Position numbers and translations under genes: made by a program
Notes under the pieces: model-generated
Databases searched by the model: none
What the model was told of the DNA's origin: nothing
What the model saw: the letters and a program-made list of their open reading frames with translations, nothing else
DNA from: Bacteroidota bacterium
GTDB taxonomy: Bacteria; Bacteroidota; Rhodothermia; Rhodothermales; Bin80
DNA: 46,287 nucleotides
Assembly (NCBI GenBank): GCA_028873925.1
Contig: JAPPNA010000077.1
Span: 1 to 46,287 of the forward strand
Direction: 5' to 3'
Shown: positions 16,905 to 27,491 of the stretch, one piece after another
Layout of the letters: the number at the start of each line of letters is the position of its first letter
How positions within the stretch are numbered: the stretch's first letter is position 1

Positions 16905-19436
16905 ATGGATAACCCATCAATGGATCAGGAACTGAAACCGGTCTACTCCGGGTTCTGGGTCAACAAGGCACCGGGGTACATCCCCGGTCAGGTGGTCAAA
17001 TTCGGCGGAACATCCATAAAGACACCCGAGCGTATCCGTCAGGCGATCAATCTTGTTCAGCAGATTGAAGGGGAAGTCCGGCGGGTCGTCGTGGTGTCGG
17101 CACTGGGGGGCGCAACAGATCAGCTTCTGGAGGCCATTGATCTGGCCCTGACCCCGCATGTAACGCCCGACAACACGGTGGCGGCAATCCAGCGCCGGCA
17201 TGAACAGGTGGTTAACGAACTAACGCTGGCTGATGAAAAGGCAGCCCTGTTTGAGCATCTCAGAGATCTGTGGGGTGAACTGGATCGGCTGCTCCGCGGC
17301 ATAGACTACCTGAGTGAGTGCACGCCGCGTACCCGGGATGCCGTGCTGAGTTTGGGAGAACGCGCCTCCGCACCGATCATCGCCTCCGCTTTCCGGGCAG
17401 CCGGGGAGCATGCCTTCGCAGTGGATGCACGGACCCTGATACGCACCGATGATACGTACGGGGAAGCAAATGTGGATTTTGAGACCTCTACGCATTTGAT
17501 CCAGCGGTCCCTTCAGGACATGCCCCAGCATAAGATCGCAGTGGTCACCGGCTTTATCTCTACAGCAGCGGATGGCTCTACCACCACACTGGGTCGGTCG
17601 GGCAGCGATTTTACCGCTACCATCCTCGGAAGAGCATTGCGCACGGAGCGCGTCGTTATCTGGACTGATGTGGATGGAGTATTGTCCGCGGATCCAAGGG
17701 ATGTGCCGGAAGCATTCCCGCTCGCCCGACTGAGCTACACCGAGGCCGCGGAAATGGCCTACTTCGGGGCGCGGGTGCTGCATCCCCGGACCATGCGCCC
17801 GGTTCAGGAGCTGGGTATTCCGTTACTGATCAAGAACACGCTCAATCCGGATGCCCCCGGCACGCTGATTTCTGCGGAATCCCGCGCGGTGGATCTGCGG
17901 GTCAAGGCCATTTCCACCGTAAGGGATGTGGCGGTCGTGATGCTGGAAGGCAACGGGATGCTGGGGGTGCCGGGCATCGCGGCCCGCCTGTTTGTGGCGC
18001 TGGCTGAAGCGAATGTGAACGTCCTGATGATTGCCCAGGCTTCCAGCGAGCACAGCATCTGCCTGGTGGTCCGGCAGACTGATATGGATCTGGCTGTGGA
18101 GACGTTGCGGCTTTCCTTCCAGCCTCACCTGGCCCGCGGGGACATCAGCCGGATTTATGCCATCCCGCGGTGCGCCGTCGTGTCGTCCGTCGGTGACCGG
18201 ATGCGCCATCATCCCGGCCTAGCAGGCCGGATGTTTGCGACCCTGGGACGCAGCCGCGTGAATGTGCTTTCCATCGCGCAGGGAGCCGCCGAGACCAACA
18301 TTTCCGCGGTAGTCCGCGATGACGAAGTAAAGCGTGCCGTGCGGGCCCTGCACGAAGCCTTCCCGCTGGCCCGCCTGCGTGCCCATATCTGCCTGTTCGG
18401 CCCCGGCCGTGTTGGCGCTAAACTCTTGGAAATGATCGCACGCCAGCATGATAACCTCCTGGATCGCGTAAAGCTGAATCTGCGACTGGTCGGTCTGGCC
18501 AATTCGCAGTATATGCTTTGGAATGCGGATGGCCTTCCTTTTGAAACCGCCGTGTCAGAACTGAAAAATGGTCGGGAGGCCAACCTTGACTGGCTGCTGG
18601 AGCAGCTGGGGGCCAGCCGGTTGGAGCGCGTGATTGTAGTAGACACCACGGCCAGTGCCGCGGTCGCACAGCGGTACCCGGAATTTCTGGAGCTGGGGCT
18701 GGGGGTGGTCACCGCCAACAAACTCGCCAATACGCGCGATATGCAGTTCTACCGCCGACTGCAGCGCGCGGCCCGGCGGCGCGAAGTAGCCTACAGGTAC
18801 GAAACAACAGCCGGGGCCGGGCTGCCAGTCATATCTACGCTTAAGGATCTGGTGCGTACCGGTGACACGATTCACCGCATTGAGGGGATTTTTTCCGGGA
18901 CGCTGGCGTACGTGTTCAACAGTTTGGATCACGGAGGAAAATTCTCCGAAATCGTGCGCAATGCGCATAATCTGGGTTATACCGAGCCGGATCCGTCAGA
19001 TGACCTCAGCGGTGAGGATGTGGCGCGCAAGCTGCTAATTCTTGCGCGTGAACTGGGGCTGGATGTTGAACGCAGTGATATCAAGGTGGAGTCACTTCTG
19101 CCGGAGGGATTTGCGTCCGGCTCGCCATCAGATCTCTTTTCGGCCTTGGAGCGTGTGGATGCCGACTGGCAGGCACGGGTGGAAGAGGCCACCGCCAACA
19201 ACCAACGGCTGCGGTATATAGGACGGGTGGAGAAGGAGCAGCTTAGTGTTGGTGTGCAGGCGGTCCGAGTCACCTCTCCGTTTGCCCGACCGGAGGGCCG
19301 CGAAAACGTGATCACCTTCCAGACAGACCGGTACATGGACACCCCCATGGTCATTCAGGGGCCGGGAGCAGGACTGGGGGTGACTTCGGCCGGATTGCTG
19401 TCGGACCTCATTCTGGCCGCGGAGCTGATGCCCTGA
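16905..19436 (+). CDS. thrA: Bifunctional aspartokinase/homoserine dehydrogenase
   Basis: A two-domain enzyme of about 843 residues for the first and third steps of the threonine/methionine branch: phosphorylation of aspartate and NAD(P)H reduction of aspartate semialdehyde. The kinase begins with VVKFGGTS (residues 30-37) and has GFISTAADGSTTTLGRSGSD and WTDVDGVLSADPR. Two ACT-type regulatory segments follow (VAVVMLEGNGMLGVPG, CAVVSSVGDRMRHHPG). The dehydrogenase starts with the nucleotide fold ICLFGPGRVGAKLLE and contains TAGAGLPVISTLKDL and YTEPDPSDDLSGEDVARKL. The frame is open upstream into the tRNA gene. I chose ATG 16905 with AAGG 13 bases before it; 16824 and 16920 are alternatives. 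Feedback by threonine is expected from the family. Confidence 0.9.
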   Translation: MDNPSMDQELKPVYSGFWVNKAPGYIPGQVVKFGGTSIKTPERIRQAINLVQQIEGEVRRVVVVSALGGATDQLLEAIDLALTPHVTPDNTVAAIQRRHEQVVNELTLADEKAALFEHLRDLWGELDRLLRGIDYLSECTPRTRDAVLSLGERASAPIIASAFRAAGEHAFAVDARTLIRTDDTYGEANVDFETSTHLIQRSLQDMPQHKIAVVTGFISTAADGSTTTLGRSGSDFTATILGRALRTERVVIWTDVDGVLSADPRDVPEAFPLARLSYTEAAEMAYFGARVLHPRTMRPVQELGIPLLIKNTLNPDAPGTLISAESRAVDLRVKAISTVRDVAVVMLEGNGMLGVPGIAARLFVALAEANVNVLMIAQASSEHSICLVVRQTDMDLAVETLRLSFQPHLARGDISRIYAIPRCAVVSSVGDRMRHHPGLAGRMFATLGRSRVNVLSIAQGAAETNISAVVRDDEVKRAVRALHEAFPLARLRAHICLFGPGRVGAKLLEMIARQHDNLLDRVKLNLRLVGLANSQYMLWNADGLPFETAVSELKNGREANLDWLLEQLGASRLERVIVVDTTASAAVAQRYPEFLELGLGVVTANKLANTRDMQFYRRLQRAARRREVAYRYETTAGAGLPVISTLKDLVRTGDTIHRIEGIFSGTLAYVFNSLDHGGKFSEIVRNAHNLGYTEPDPSDDLSGEDVARKLLILARELGLDVERSDIKVESLLPEGFASGSPSDLFSALERVDADWQARVEEATANNQRLRYIGRVEKEQLSVGVQAVRVTSPFARPEGRENVITFQTDRYMDTPMVIQGPGAGLGVTSAGLLSDLILAAELMP

Positions 19437-19870
19437 CCCCCAGTATGAAAATTGTGCCTGCCCTGCTGGTCCCGCCGATTGGGGTCGCGTACGTTGACCT
19501 GCGTTCCACTGCGGCACCTGCGAACAGCGCGTACTCCGGCGATCACGAGTTTACGCGGATTGGATTATTTCTGCGGTGAGCAATGTGTTTCCGGCGCATA
19601 TGAGCACGCTAGGGCTGGATGTTCTGCTTCGGTTGAGCGATGGTCGTGCCCCTGATAGGTGTGCACGGTACAGTGCCGGGAATCCCGGGTTTTCCCGCAG
19701 TGCGAATTCCGTTTCGGGCTGCAGCCTCCATCACATCTTGAGGCAGGCAGCTTAAGTGTATCACCGCGAAACCCCTCCCGCCGGAGCGGGCGTATGCGGA
19801 TCCCCACGGATTCCAATAAGAGCTTGAATTAGTCAGTGCGTGGGATGATTCGTTAGGCGGCGGGAATCCA
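19437..19870. other. Convergent intergenic region
   Basis: A 434-base gap between two convergent genes. It contains only short frames of low plausibility on both strands. I see no RNA gene, repeat or clear terminator. Confidence 0.4.
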
Positions 19871-22291
19871 TCATCCATCCTCTGCGGCCAGCTGTTCCAG
19901 CCGTTCCATGGCTGTCCTGAATCGGGCCTCCAGGCGCGGGATGCTGGCATCGCCGTAACCAAATCGGAGGAGCGTGTAGGAATCTGTGAGAAGATCCTGC
20001 AGCAGTAGCGCTGATGAGCGTTGCGCCGCCGGGTGCGTGCTGCCTTTTTCTGCGATCCAGACCGGTGCGGTATGCGCATACGGTGCGGCATCCATGGAAG
20101 GCCATCGGGTAGCTCCACCCCGGGCCCGGGCTGCAATCCAGCCGCCATCGGGCAGATCTATCGTGCCGGAATAGCTGCGCCAGCCGGGCGAGCGCAATCC
20201 GGCATGCGTGGCCACCACCTGGCCGTTGACGAAAATCTCCACGGTGTCAACCTCCGAAGCCGTGTACAGATCTAGCGTCCATTCGGAACGGCCCGGGGCC
20301 ACCACGTCACTAGGACGCATTCCTGCAACGGCAAATTCCAGGAATGGGCCGTTTGTGACCATAGAGCGACCCTCACGCAATCCACTGATGTAGGAAGGCC
20401 AGTCAAGATGGTCTCCGGTCCGGACGTAGACGCGCGTGGTGCCCAATGCCATCGTTCGATGAAGATTGAGCATGACATCGGTGCCGGCTGTAGGTGCAAT
20501 CGGCAGACCCAGATTCAGCAGCTGGTGCCACAGTGCCGTGATGCCGTAGGAATTGCTCCAGAGGCATATGATTTCCAAGGCATCTACCACCCCCAGCACA
20601 GCGTCAGCAATCAGCTCAATCGGAACAGTGACACCGCCGCCTTCAGCAAATGGATCAGCGCTTGATACCGGATGCACATAGAATCCAATGCCTCCTAGGG
20701 CATGTGCCCACTCAAGTACGTCAGCGTTGGGTCTGTCATCGGTGCCGTAAATCTCGTACCCGGGTCCCCACATCCACGGCCAGTACGGTCGGGGGGGGGG
20801 GGTCCCAATCAGTCCGACATGGCCGAGGAAATGCGATCGGACTTCCTGCCCAACACGGATGAACGGAGCTTCCTGCGATTCCGGCCATCCCCAATAGTGC
20901 TGATCTTCAATCCGATTATGGAGATTTGCCAACAGGGGTGTCGCCATATCGAGCGCTTCGCCGCGCATCATGGGGACAAGGTCTGACGGATCAAGATGTG
21001 TGTGTCCCCCATAGTTCAGATGGAAATGATGGTCCCCGGAAGCCCATCCTATCGCACGCGCGTCCCATAGGGGCTCCAACAATAAACGGACATCCACAGT
21101 CGTACCGGGAGGCGCGTTGATCGTGGCAGTCACCTCCGGCGTTGCCAGCCCCTGCGTGGCTGAAACGGTAACTGCGCCCGCCGGTACGGTAATCTCCACC
21201 GTATCGGGACTATAGAAGAAGTACCTGCCATTGGTGCCATCAAAGTAAACCCAGCCACTATCGGGTACGGCGGGATGCCCGCTGGCATCCACGAAACTGA
21301 GCCGTGCCGGTAAGGGGTGGCTCGGCTGCTCCCCTTCAGGTCCTGACGTTGTAATACGTATACGTGCGGTTTCCGCCTGCCAGGACCACTCATTAACGGT
21401 TACTTTTTCCCATTCGCCGCCGGATGCGGCGGCTCGATGCAGGTGCATCGTCTCGTTGTCGTCGGCCTCCGAGAAGTATATCCACTGGCCATCATCACCC
21501 CAGGCGGGTGTCAGCGGCAAGCGCCCACTCAGCAGCACGATCGGTGCCTGCGGTGCCTGAAGATTGTAAAGCCTTAGATCCCAACCATTCTGCGTGGGCC
21601 AGTTTACCGCAAGGGTCTGTTCGTCCGGGGACAGGGCAGGGCGCGCCATGGACGCGATATTCCCGGCCAGAATGGTTTGCCGTGAATCGGCCCCGCGGCG
21701 CAGCTCAATCTGATCGCCGCCCCCTTTTGCCAAAGTGATGAACGCGCCATCTGAGCGAGGCTGGGGTTTCATTTCAATTCCGGGATCTCCGGTAAGCGCG
21801 TAGGCTGAGTCTGCATGGAGATCCAACGCCCACACATCAAGTGTTCCTGCGACACCGGATATATAGTACAGTATTCGTCCGTCCGGCGTGAACGTCGGGT
21901 CCAGATCAATGGCGGAGGTATTGATGGTGTGCAGTAATTCCCCGGATTCCACATCCACGATCACAATTCGCGTGTCACGGCCATTGTCTCTTACCAGTGT
22001 CAGTCGGACACCATCCGGATGCCATGCGGGTCGGGAGTCCACATTAGCCCCATGGGTAACCTGTCGCGCAGTTCTGGAGGTGATATCCATGATCCATATC
22101 CATCCTCGCGCCGCGAAGGCCACATATCGGCCATCCGGTGATGGTGCCGGATCCATGGGTCCGTTGGTGAGAATCGGAAGTTCGTATCCCTCCAGATATA
22201 CGTGATGGCTGTACCCTTGCACCTTGGGATACCGGTGCGTCCATTGCGCGCTAGCGTCCAGGATGGGCATCAGCAGTATCAATGCCGCCAT
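19871..22291 (-). CDS. Secreted TolB-like beta-propeller / PHP-type (CehA/McbA-like) metallohydrolase
   Basis: An 806-residue exported protein with a short signal peptide (ALILLMPILDASAQ). The first 300 residues form a PD40/TolB-like propeller (PSPDGRYVAFAARG, WHPDGVRLTLV, FTPDGRILYYI). A beta-sandwich linker follows. The C-terminal half resembles CehA/McbA-family metallohydrolases: GWASGDHHFHLNYGGH supplies a His cluster, GIGFYVHPVS and PTAGTDVMLN give later metal-ligand positions, and FVNGQVV closes a beta domain. The likely activity is metal-dependent hydrolysis of a phosphoester, ester or amide; the substrate is unknown. A 12-G run at 20791-20802 encodes PPP near residue 497, so a slippage event would cut the hydrolase domain. 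The gene is convergent with thrA and divergent from gyrA. Confidence 0.78.
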   Translation of the reverse strand: MAALILLMPILDASAQWTHRYPKVQGYSHHVYLEGYELPILTNGPMDPAPSPDGRYVAFAARGWIWIMDITSRTARQVTHGANVDSRPAWHPDGVRLTLVRDNGRDTRIVIVDVESGELLHTINTSAIDLDPTFTPDGRILYYISGVAGTLDVWALDLHADSAYALTGDPGIEMKPQPRSDGAFITLAKGGGDQIELRRGADSRQTILAGNIASMARPALSPDEQTLAVNWPTQNGWDLRLYNLQAPQAPIVLLSGRLPLTPAWGDDGQWIYFSEADDNETMHLHRAAASGGEWEKVTVNEWSWQAETARIRITTSGPEGEQPSHPLPARLSFVDASGHPAVPDSGWVYFDGTNGRYFFYSPDTVEITVPAGAVTVSATQGLATPEVTATINAPPGTTVDVRLLLEPLWDARAIGWASGDHHFHLNYGGHTHLDPSDLVPMMRGEALDMATPLLANLHNRIEDQHYWGWPESQEAPFIRVGQEVRSHFLGHVGLIGTPPPRPYWPWMWGPGYEIYGTDDRPNADVLEWAHALGGIGFYVHPVSSADPFAEGGGVTVPIELIADAVLGVVDALEIICLWSNSYGITALWHQLLNLGLPIAPTAGTDVMLNLHRTMALGTTRVYVRTGDHLDWPSYISGLREGRSMVTNGPFLEFAVAGMRPSDVVAPGRSEWTLDLYTASEVDTVEIFVNGQVVATHAGLRSPGWRSYSGTIDLPDGGWIAARARGGATRWPSMDAAPYAHTAPVWIAEKGSTHPAAQRSSALLLQDLLTDSYTLLRFGYGDASIPRLEARFRTAMERLEQLAAEDG
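20791..20802. repeat. Homopolymer tract G12 inside the metallohydrolase gene
   Basis: Twelve consecutive G on the + strand (C12 in the coding sense) in the middle of the propeller/metallohydrolase gene. The reading frame is intact at this length. Tracts of this length are prone to slipped-strand mispairing and also to sequencing error. Confidence 0.9.
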
Positions 22292-22500
22292 CGCGCCGGT
22301 GTAAACGTGGCCATCCCGGATAACATTGCGGGTAATCTAACAGATGAGCGCGAATAATGGGGTGCCTCACCCGCAGGAATGCCGCAAGACCGGGGCTCGG
22401 AGTGCTGGAATTCCTAGCCGAATCGTTATAACAGATGGTGCGCTGAGGCGTTAAACAGCACAAATGCAAGAGTCCCGCAAATCCACCCGTGAAGCCCGCA

Positions 22501-25056
22501 ATGGAGTCCGCGATTGAAGCCAGCAAGATCAGCATCACCGAGGAGATGAAGTCCTCGTACATCGACTACTCCATGTCGGTGATCGTCGGACGAGCACTCC
22601 CGGATGTGCGAGATGGCCTGAAGCCCGCTCACCGTCGCGTGCTCTACGGCATGAGTGAGCTGAATCTGGGGCCGGGAGCATCCTACAAGAAGAGTGCACG
22701 CATCGTGGGAGAGGTGCTGGGCAAGTATCACCCGCACGGGGAAGGCTCGGTTTATGACACCATCGTGCGCATGGCGCAGGATTTTTCTCTGCGTTATCCC
22801 CTCATAGACGGGCAGGGAAACTTCGGATCCGTTGACGGGGACTCAGCCGCTGCGATGCGCTACACTGAGGCCCGCATGACGCGCGTCGCCGCAGAAATGC
22901 TCCGCGACATCAAGGAAAACACGACAGATTTCCAGGAAAACTTTGATGGCTCGCTGGAAGAGCCCACGGTGTTGCCTGCCGCTATGCCGAACCTGCTGGT
23001 AAACGGAGGCGATGGGATCGCGGTGGGTATGGCCACCAAGATCCCGCCCCACAATCTGGGTGAGGTCGTGGGCGCGGTGATCGCCTATATAGACGATCCT
23101 GACATCGATACAGCCGGGCTGATGGAGCATGTCCCGGGGCCGGATTTTCCGACCGGAGGCATCATCCACGGCCAGGCGGGAATTCTGGCGGCCTACCATA
23201 CCGGTCGCGGTCGGGTCGTGATGCGCGCACGCATCAGCGAAGAAGAACTCCCCGGCGGCCGCTTGGCGCTGATTATCTCGGAAATCCCGTATCAGGTCAA
23301 CAAGAGTACGCTGGTGGAAAAAATCGCACACCTGGTTCGTGATAAGCGGATTGATGAAATCAGCGATCTGCGGGACGAGAGTGATCGCGATGGTATGCGC
23401 ATTGTGATTGAACTCAAGCGGGGTGCTATCGCCCAGGTCGTTGAGAATAAACTGTACAAGTATTCAAAGTGCCAGCACACGTTCGGTGTCAATCTGGTGG
23501 CGCTTGTGGACGGGCGACCCGAGGTACTGACGTTGAAGCAGGCAATCGGGCACTATGTGGACCATCGCCACGAAGTGGTTACCCGGCGAACGCAGAGTAA
23601 GCTCAGGAAAGCGGAAAAAAAGAGCCACATCCTGCAGGGACTCACCATTGCCCTGGATCATTTGGATGCGGTAATTACGATGATCCGCCACTCGGACACC
23701 ACTGAGCAGGCGCAGGAATGCCTTATGGCGGGCGTGTACCCGTCCCAACTGACCGCGGCGCAGCTGGGTCGCCTGGGTCTGCCTGCACTTGCCCCAGGAT
23801 TGTCCGACCATGGACGGGAATCGTGGCTGACCCAGGAGCAGGCGGATGCCATCCTGGCGCTGCGCCTGAGCAGACTCACCGGGCTTGAGCGGAAAAAGAT
23901 AGAAGCTGACTATCAGGAAACCCAGCGTGAGATCGGCCGCCTCAAAGACATCCTGGGCAACGAGGCGCTGCGGATGGAGATCATAAAGAAGGAACTGCAG
24001 ACGCTCAGTGACAAGTACTCAGATCGGCGCCGATCGGAAATCAACGCCGCCGGCGAAGAGATCATTTACGAGGATCTGATCAGGAATGAGCGGGTCGTGG
24101 TAACAATTTCGCACCAGGGAGTGATCAAGCGCACCCCGTCCGCCCTCTTCCGGACTCAAGGCAGAGGCGGCAGGGGTTCAAGAAGCGGTTCCTTGCGGAC
24201 AGATGACTATCTGGAGCATCTGTTTGTAGCGCACAATCTGGACTATCTGCTGATTTTCACTGATCACGGCAAGTGCTATTGGCTACGGGTGTTTCGAATC
24301 CCGGAAGGCAGCCGTACGGCCCGTGGACGCAGCATCCGCAATCTGATTGCCATTGAATCAGATGATAGAATTCGGGCAGTGCTGAGTGTTTCCAAGGAGG
24401 ATTTCACGAATGAATCGTTTCTGAATGAACATTTTATTCTTATGGCCACGCGTCAGGGGCGCGTCAAGAAAACCGCGCTGAAGCATTTTAGAAGACCTTT
24501 TCGGCAAGGGGTCTGGGCAATTAAGATGCTTGAGGACGACGAAGTCATTGACGCTCTGCTTACAAATGGACAGAAGCATGTGATCTTAGCCTCTTCGGCC
24601 GGATATGCCATCTATTTCAGTGAAGAAGATGCCCGTTCCATGGGGCGTTGGACCACAGGTGCCAAGGGTATGAGTCTCGGCGAAGGAGAGCGCGTGGTGG
24701 GAATGGTCGTGACAGAAGCCGACAGTACTCGCGAACTTCTGACCATAAGCGCCCGCGGATTCGGCAAAAGGTCCGTTCTGGGTGATTACCGGGTTACACG
24801 GCGGGGCGCTAAAGGAGTTAAGACGATCAATATTACCGATCGTACGGGGCCGCTGGTGGCTATCAAGGGAGTAGAGGATTCTGATGAGCTTATGATTGTT
24901 ACGGAAAACGGAGTACTAATCCGGTGTGCGGCATCCGCCATCAGTACTATGGGACGTTGGACTCAAGGCGTGACGCTGATCAGGCTCGGCAAAGATGACG
25001 CTATCGCGGACGTGACCCGCGTGGTCATGGCAGACGATCAGGAAGACGAAGAGTGA
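22501..25056 (+). CDS. gyrA: DNA gyrase subunit A
   Basis: The 851-residue breakage-reunion subunit of a type IIA topoisomerase. The N-terminus has [20 protein letters not shown] and the catalytic Tyr in [12 protein letters not shown]. The quinolone-determining loop reads [10 protein letters not shown], where E. coli GyrA has HPHGDSAVYD, so the Ser83 position is Gly and Asp87 is kept. A coiled coil follows, and the C-terminal beta-pinwheel carries a GyrA-box-like QGRGGRG (canonical QRRGGRG), which supports GyrA over ParC. The acidic tail DDQEDEE is typical. I chose ATG 22501; GTG 22489 is also open. GyrA pairs with GyrB to introduce negative supercoils, but gyrB is not in this window. Confidence 0.92.
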   Translation: MESAIEASKISITEEMKSSYIDYSMSVIVGRALPDVRDGLKPAHRRVLYGMSELNLGPGASYKKSARIVGEVLGKYHPHGEGSVYDTIVRMAQDFSLRYPLIDGQGNFGSVDGDSAAAMRYTEARMTRVAAEMLRDIKENTTDFQENFDGSLEEPTVLPAAMPNLLVNGGDGIAVGMATKIPPHNLGEVVGAVIAYIDDPDIDTAGLMEHVPGPDFPTGGIIHGQAGILAAYHTGRGRVVMRARISEEELPGGRLALIISEIPYQVNKSTLVEKIAHLVRDKRIDEISDLRDESDRDGMRIVIELKRGAIAQVVENKLYKYSKCQHTFGVNLVALVDGRPEVLTLKQAIGHYVDHRHEVVTRRTQSKLRKAEKKSHILQGLTIALDHLDAVITMIRHSDTTEQAQECLMAGVYPSQLTAAQLGRLGLPALAPGLSDHGRESWLTQEQADAILALRLSRLTGLERKKIEADYQETQREIGRLKDILGNEALRMEIIKKELQTLSDKYSDRRRSEINAAGEEIIYEDLIRNERVVVTISHQGVIKRTPSALFRTQGRGGRGSRSGSLRTDDYLEHLFVAHNLDYLLIFTDHGKCYWLRVFRIPEGSRTARGRSIRNLIAIESDDRIRAVLSVSKEDFTNESFLNEHFILMATRQGRVKKTALKHFRRPFRQGVWAIKMLEDDEVIDALLTNGQKHVILASSAGYAIYFSEEDARSMGRWTTGAKGMSLGEGERVVGMVVTEADSTRELLTISARGFGKRSVLGDYRVTRRGAKGVKTINITDRTGPLVAIKGVEDSDELMIVTENGVLIRCAASAISTMGRWTQGVTLIRLGKDDAIADVTRVVMADDQEDEE

Positions 25057-25062
25057 CTGGCA

Positions 25063-25428
25063 CTAATCACGCCCGGCACCCGCTATGCTGAACGCCGGGC
25101 TGCAGATGGCCCAGTACTCGGACTCCTCATCAAAGGGGTTACTGTACCGCACGCGGGCACCGGGTTGGGCCAATGCGATTTCTCCCGGACCCAGCACAAT
25201 TACGTTATGGTCGCTCTCTATGGACAGCTGCCCGCGCAAGACGATGGTCACTTCGTGAAACTCCGGCTGCTGCCAGGGCTCTCCCCAGCCTGGCGGAGCC
25301 ACCATGTGGGCCACACTCAGGCTTCGCAGGCCATTGGAGGTCTGCCCGACATATTCTTCAATGATTTTGCCCTGACCTGCCGGAATCGCCCGCGGCTGAT
25401 TCAGTTTGCTGACTTTCGGATGGGTCAT
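25063..25428 (-). CDS. Cupin-domain protein
   Basis: A small 121-residue single-domain cupin. Motif 1-like residues are seen in PPGWGEPWQQPEFHEVTIVLRG and motif 2-like in LGPGEIALAQPGARVRYSNP. One His is seen in motif 1 (FHE) while motif 2 lacks the usual His, so a metal site may be incomplete. The length suits a simple cupin such as those acting on sugars or small acids. It ends 6 bases from the gyrA stop, in the opposite direction. Function is unknown beyond the fold. Confidence 0.75.
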   Translation of the reverse strand: MTHPKVSKLNQPRAIPAGQGKIIEEYVGQTSNGLRSLSVAHMVAPPGWGEPWQQPEFHEVTIVLRGQLSIESDHNVIVLGPGEIALAQPGARVRYSNPFDEESEYWAICSPAFSIAGAGRD

Positions 25429-25995
25429 CGTATTTGAGCGCTTGGATCAGTGAGGAAGGCGGCAGTGACAATAGTCTTCAGTTAACCGGATTTTACGGAA
25501 TGGACCTTTTGCGCGAAGGTCCGCCGGACCCATGGGCCCTGGAACGGATAAGAGCGGGAAGTTCTAAGGCATCGGAGGATTGCGGCCGTTTAGCTTCATC
25601 CCAGCCGGTATGCCGCATCATGCGGAAGGAATCAACCTAATGGAACGCCACCGGGACCAATCGGGTGTGTCGTTGACCCGGGGAACTGTTCGCTGAATCA
25701 CAGCCCTCAGGTGGGGATCATCAATCTGAATACACACCTGCTGCGCAATGGCGGTCTGCCTAGGTCCGTTGAGCATATAAAGTCGTCCAGATGGCTGCGA
25801 AGCTGACCGCCGAATCAGCCATGTGTGCGCCGGGAATATAAATCGGTCATGGTTATCGATGAACTTTGAAAAACGGCCGCATGTCCGGTTGACTTAGGAG
25901 CATCCCGCCCGCCCGGGAAGGCAGGATTCGGGTACTTTGCGGGCAGATGCCGACAAGACTTGTAGCGTGTCCCGATCGGTTGGGGCAGATTCCAG
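25429..25995. other. Intergenic region between cupin and lysine aminotransferase genes
   Basis: The largest non-coding stretch in the window, 567 bases. Short frames (for example 25434-25640) have no recognisable product. I see no tRNA, repeat array or IS end. The cupin promoter must lie at its left end. Confidence 0.4.
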
Positions 25996-27399
25996 TCAAG
26001 CGCCGTCTGCCCCCGCCAATTGAAGTTCGCCGGTGGGCATACTGAATGCCGCGCTGCGGCGGGATTCCAGGTGAATCGCACGCTCAAGCACCTCCAGGCC
26101 AGCATCAAGTTCACGCGTTGAGATGACCAGCGGCGGACGGAAGCGGATCGATGACTGTCCGCAGCCGAGCATGATCAGGCCGTTTTCCCGGCAGGTTTTC
26201 AAAATGGCATTGCGCAGCTGCCGCGTTGAGATATCCATGGCACACATCAGACCCTGACCGCGCGGATTGCTGACGCAGTCAAAATCGTGTGCCATCCCGC
26301 GCAGCCTGCGCAGCAGGTGTGCTCCCGCATCATGCGTATGACTCAGCAGATTGTCCTCCTCCATGATTTCCATGATGCGGTCAAATCGAACCATATCAAC
26401 CAGATTGCCGCCCCAGGTGGAGTTGATGCGGCCCGGTTTGCGGAATACATGGTCATCAACCTCATCCAGCCTGCGGCCGGCCGACACCCCGCAAACCTGC
26501 GTTTTCTTGCCGAACGCAATCAGGTCCGGCTCCACTCCAAACCGCTGGAAGGCCCAGAATGCACCCGTGATACCAGCACCGCACTGGACTTCATCAAAGA
26601 TCAGGAGGGAATCGTTTTCCAGGCACAGATCTTTCAGCGAGCGAAGGAATTCGGGCCGGAAGTGGTTGTCGCCCCCCTCGCCCTGGATGGTTTCCAGAAT
26701 AATGCAGGCGATATCGTCCTTTCGCTTGTGAAAGTGCGCCTTAGCCTGTGCCAGAGCTTCGGTTTCCAGCGATTCGACCAGCTCCAGGTGTTCCTCCAGC
26801 GGGAATGTGACCTTAGGGTTGAGCAGGCGCGGCCAGTCGAATTTGGGAAAGTGCATGGTCTTGCCCGGATCCGACGTGTTGGTCATTGACATTGTGTAGC
26901 CGGAACGGCCATGGAAAGCTTCCCGAAAATGCATGGCCTGATGGCCGAGTTCGCGCCGGTACCCCTTCGCGTAGTTCTTGCGGACCTTCCAGTCAAACGC
27001 CGCCTTGAGCGCATTCTCCACCGCGAGCGCGCCGCCTGAAATAAAGAACGCGTACGGCATGGATTCCGGCTGCGCCACACGTCCGAACGTCCGCAGGAAC
27101 CGGGCCATCAGATCGGTCTGCACATCGGAGTTGGTGATCTTGTTGAGTGCGGCGAAGTGCAACCGGCGCAGAAAATCATTATCCGACGACATCTTGGGAT
27201 GATTCATACCCAGCGTGCTGGTGGCGTAGAATCCGAAGAAATCCCAGTAATTCCGGCCGGTTCGCAAATCGCGCAGGCGCACCCCCTGACTGCCCGGCAC
27301 GTCCAGAACGATAGGCATCATGCCCGCGGCATTTATGTGGCTGCTGAAAATTCTCCGCACATCCTGTGGATCGACCGACTTCCGGGATTTCAAAGGCAT
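25996..27399 (-). CDS. lat: L-lysine 6-aminotransferase (lysine epsilon-aminotransferase)
   Basis: A class III PLP-dependent aminotransferase of about 467 residues. It moves the epsilon-amino group of lysine to 2-oxoglutarate, giving aminoadipate semialdehyde, which cyclises to piperideine-6-carboxylate. Family segments are FISGGALAVENALKAAFDW, AFHGRSGYTMSMTNT, LIFDEVQCGAG (Asp that holds the PLP ring nitrogen) and AFGKKTQVCGVSAGRR, with the Schiff-base Lys in FGKKTQ. The last is a signature of Lat rather than ornithine or GABA aminotransferases. The start at 27399 (MPLKSRK) is preferred over the open upstream codons because it leaves room for a promoter shared with divergent lipA. It likely serves lysine degradation, or compatible-solute or piperidine chemistry. 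Confidence 0.88.
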   Translation of the reverse strand: MPLKSRKSVDPQDVRRIFSSHINAAGMMPIVLDVPGSQGVRLRDLRTGRNYWDFFGFYATSTLGMNHPKMSSDNDFLRRLHFAALNKITNSDVQTDLMARFLRTFGRVAQPESMPYAFFISGGALAVENALKAAFDWKVRKNYAKGYRRELGHQAMHFREAFHGRSGYTMSMTNTSDPGKTMHFPKFDWPRLLNPKVTFPLEEHLELVESLETEALAQAKAHFHKRKDDIACIILETIQGEGGDNHFRPEFLRSLKDLCLENDSLLIFDEVQCGAGITGAFWAFQRFGVEPDLIAFGKKTQVCGVSAGRRLDEVDDHVFRKPGRINSTWGGNLVDMVRFDRIMEIMEEDNLLSHTHDAGAHLLRRLRGMAHDFDCVSNPRGQGLMCAMDISTRQLRNAILKTCRENGLIMLGCGQSSIRFRPPLVISTRELDAGLEVLERAIHLESRRSAAFSMPTGELQLAGADGA

Positions 27400-27491
27400 G
27401 ATGAATAGTGATGGACCGTGTCCAGCAATATAGGCCTCAAGGATCAATGCGGCGTTTACCGGGTACGTCTGGCCTGAACGACTTATCCCTC

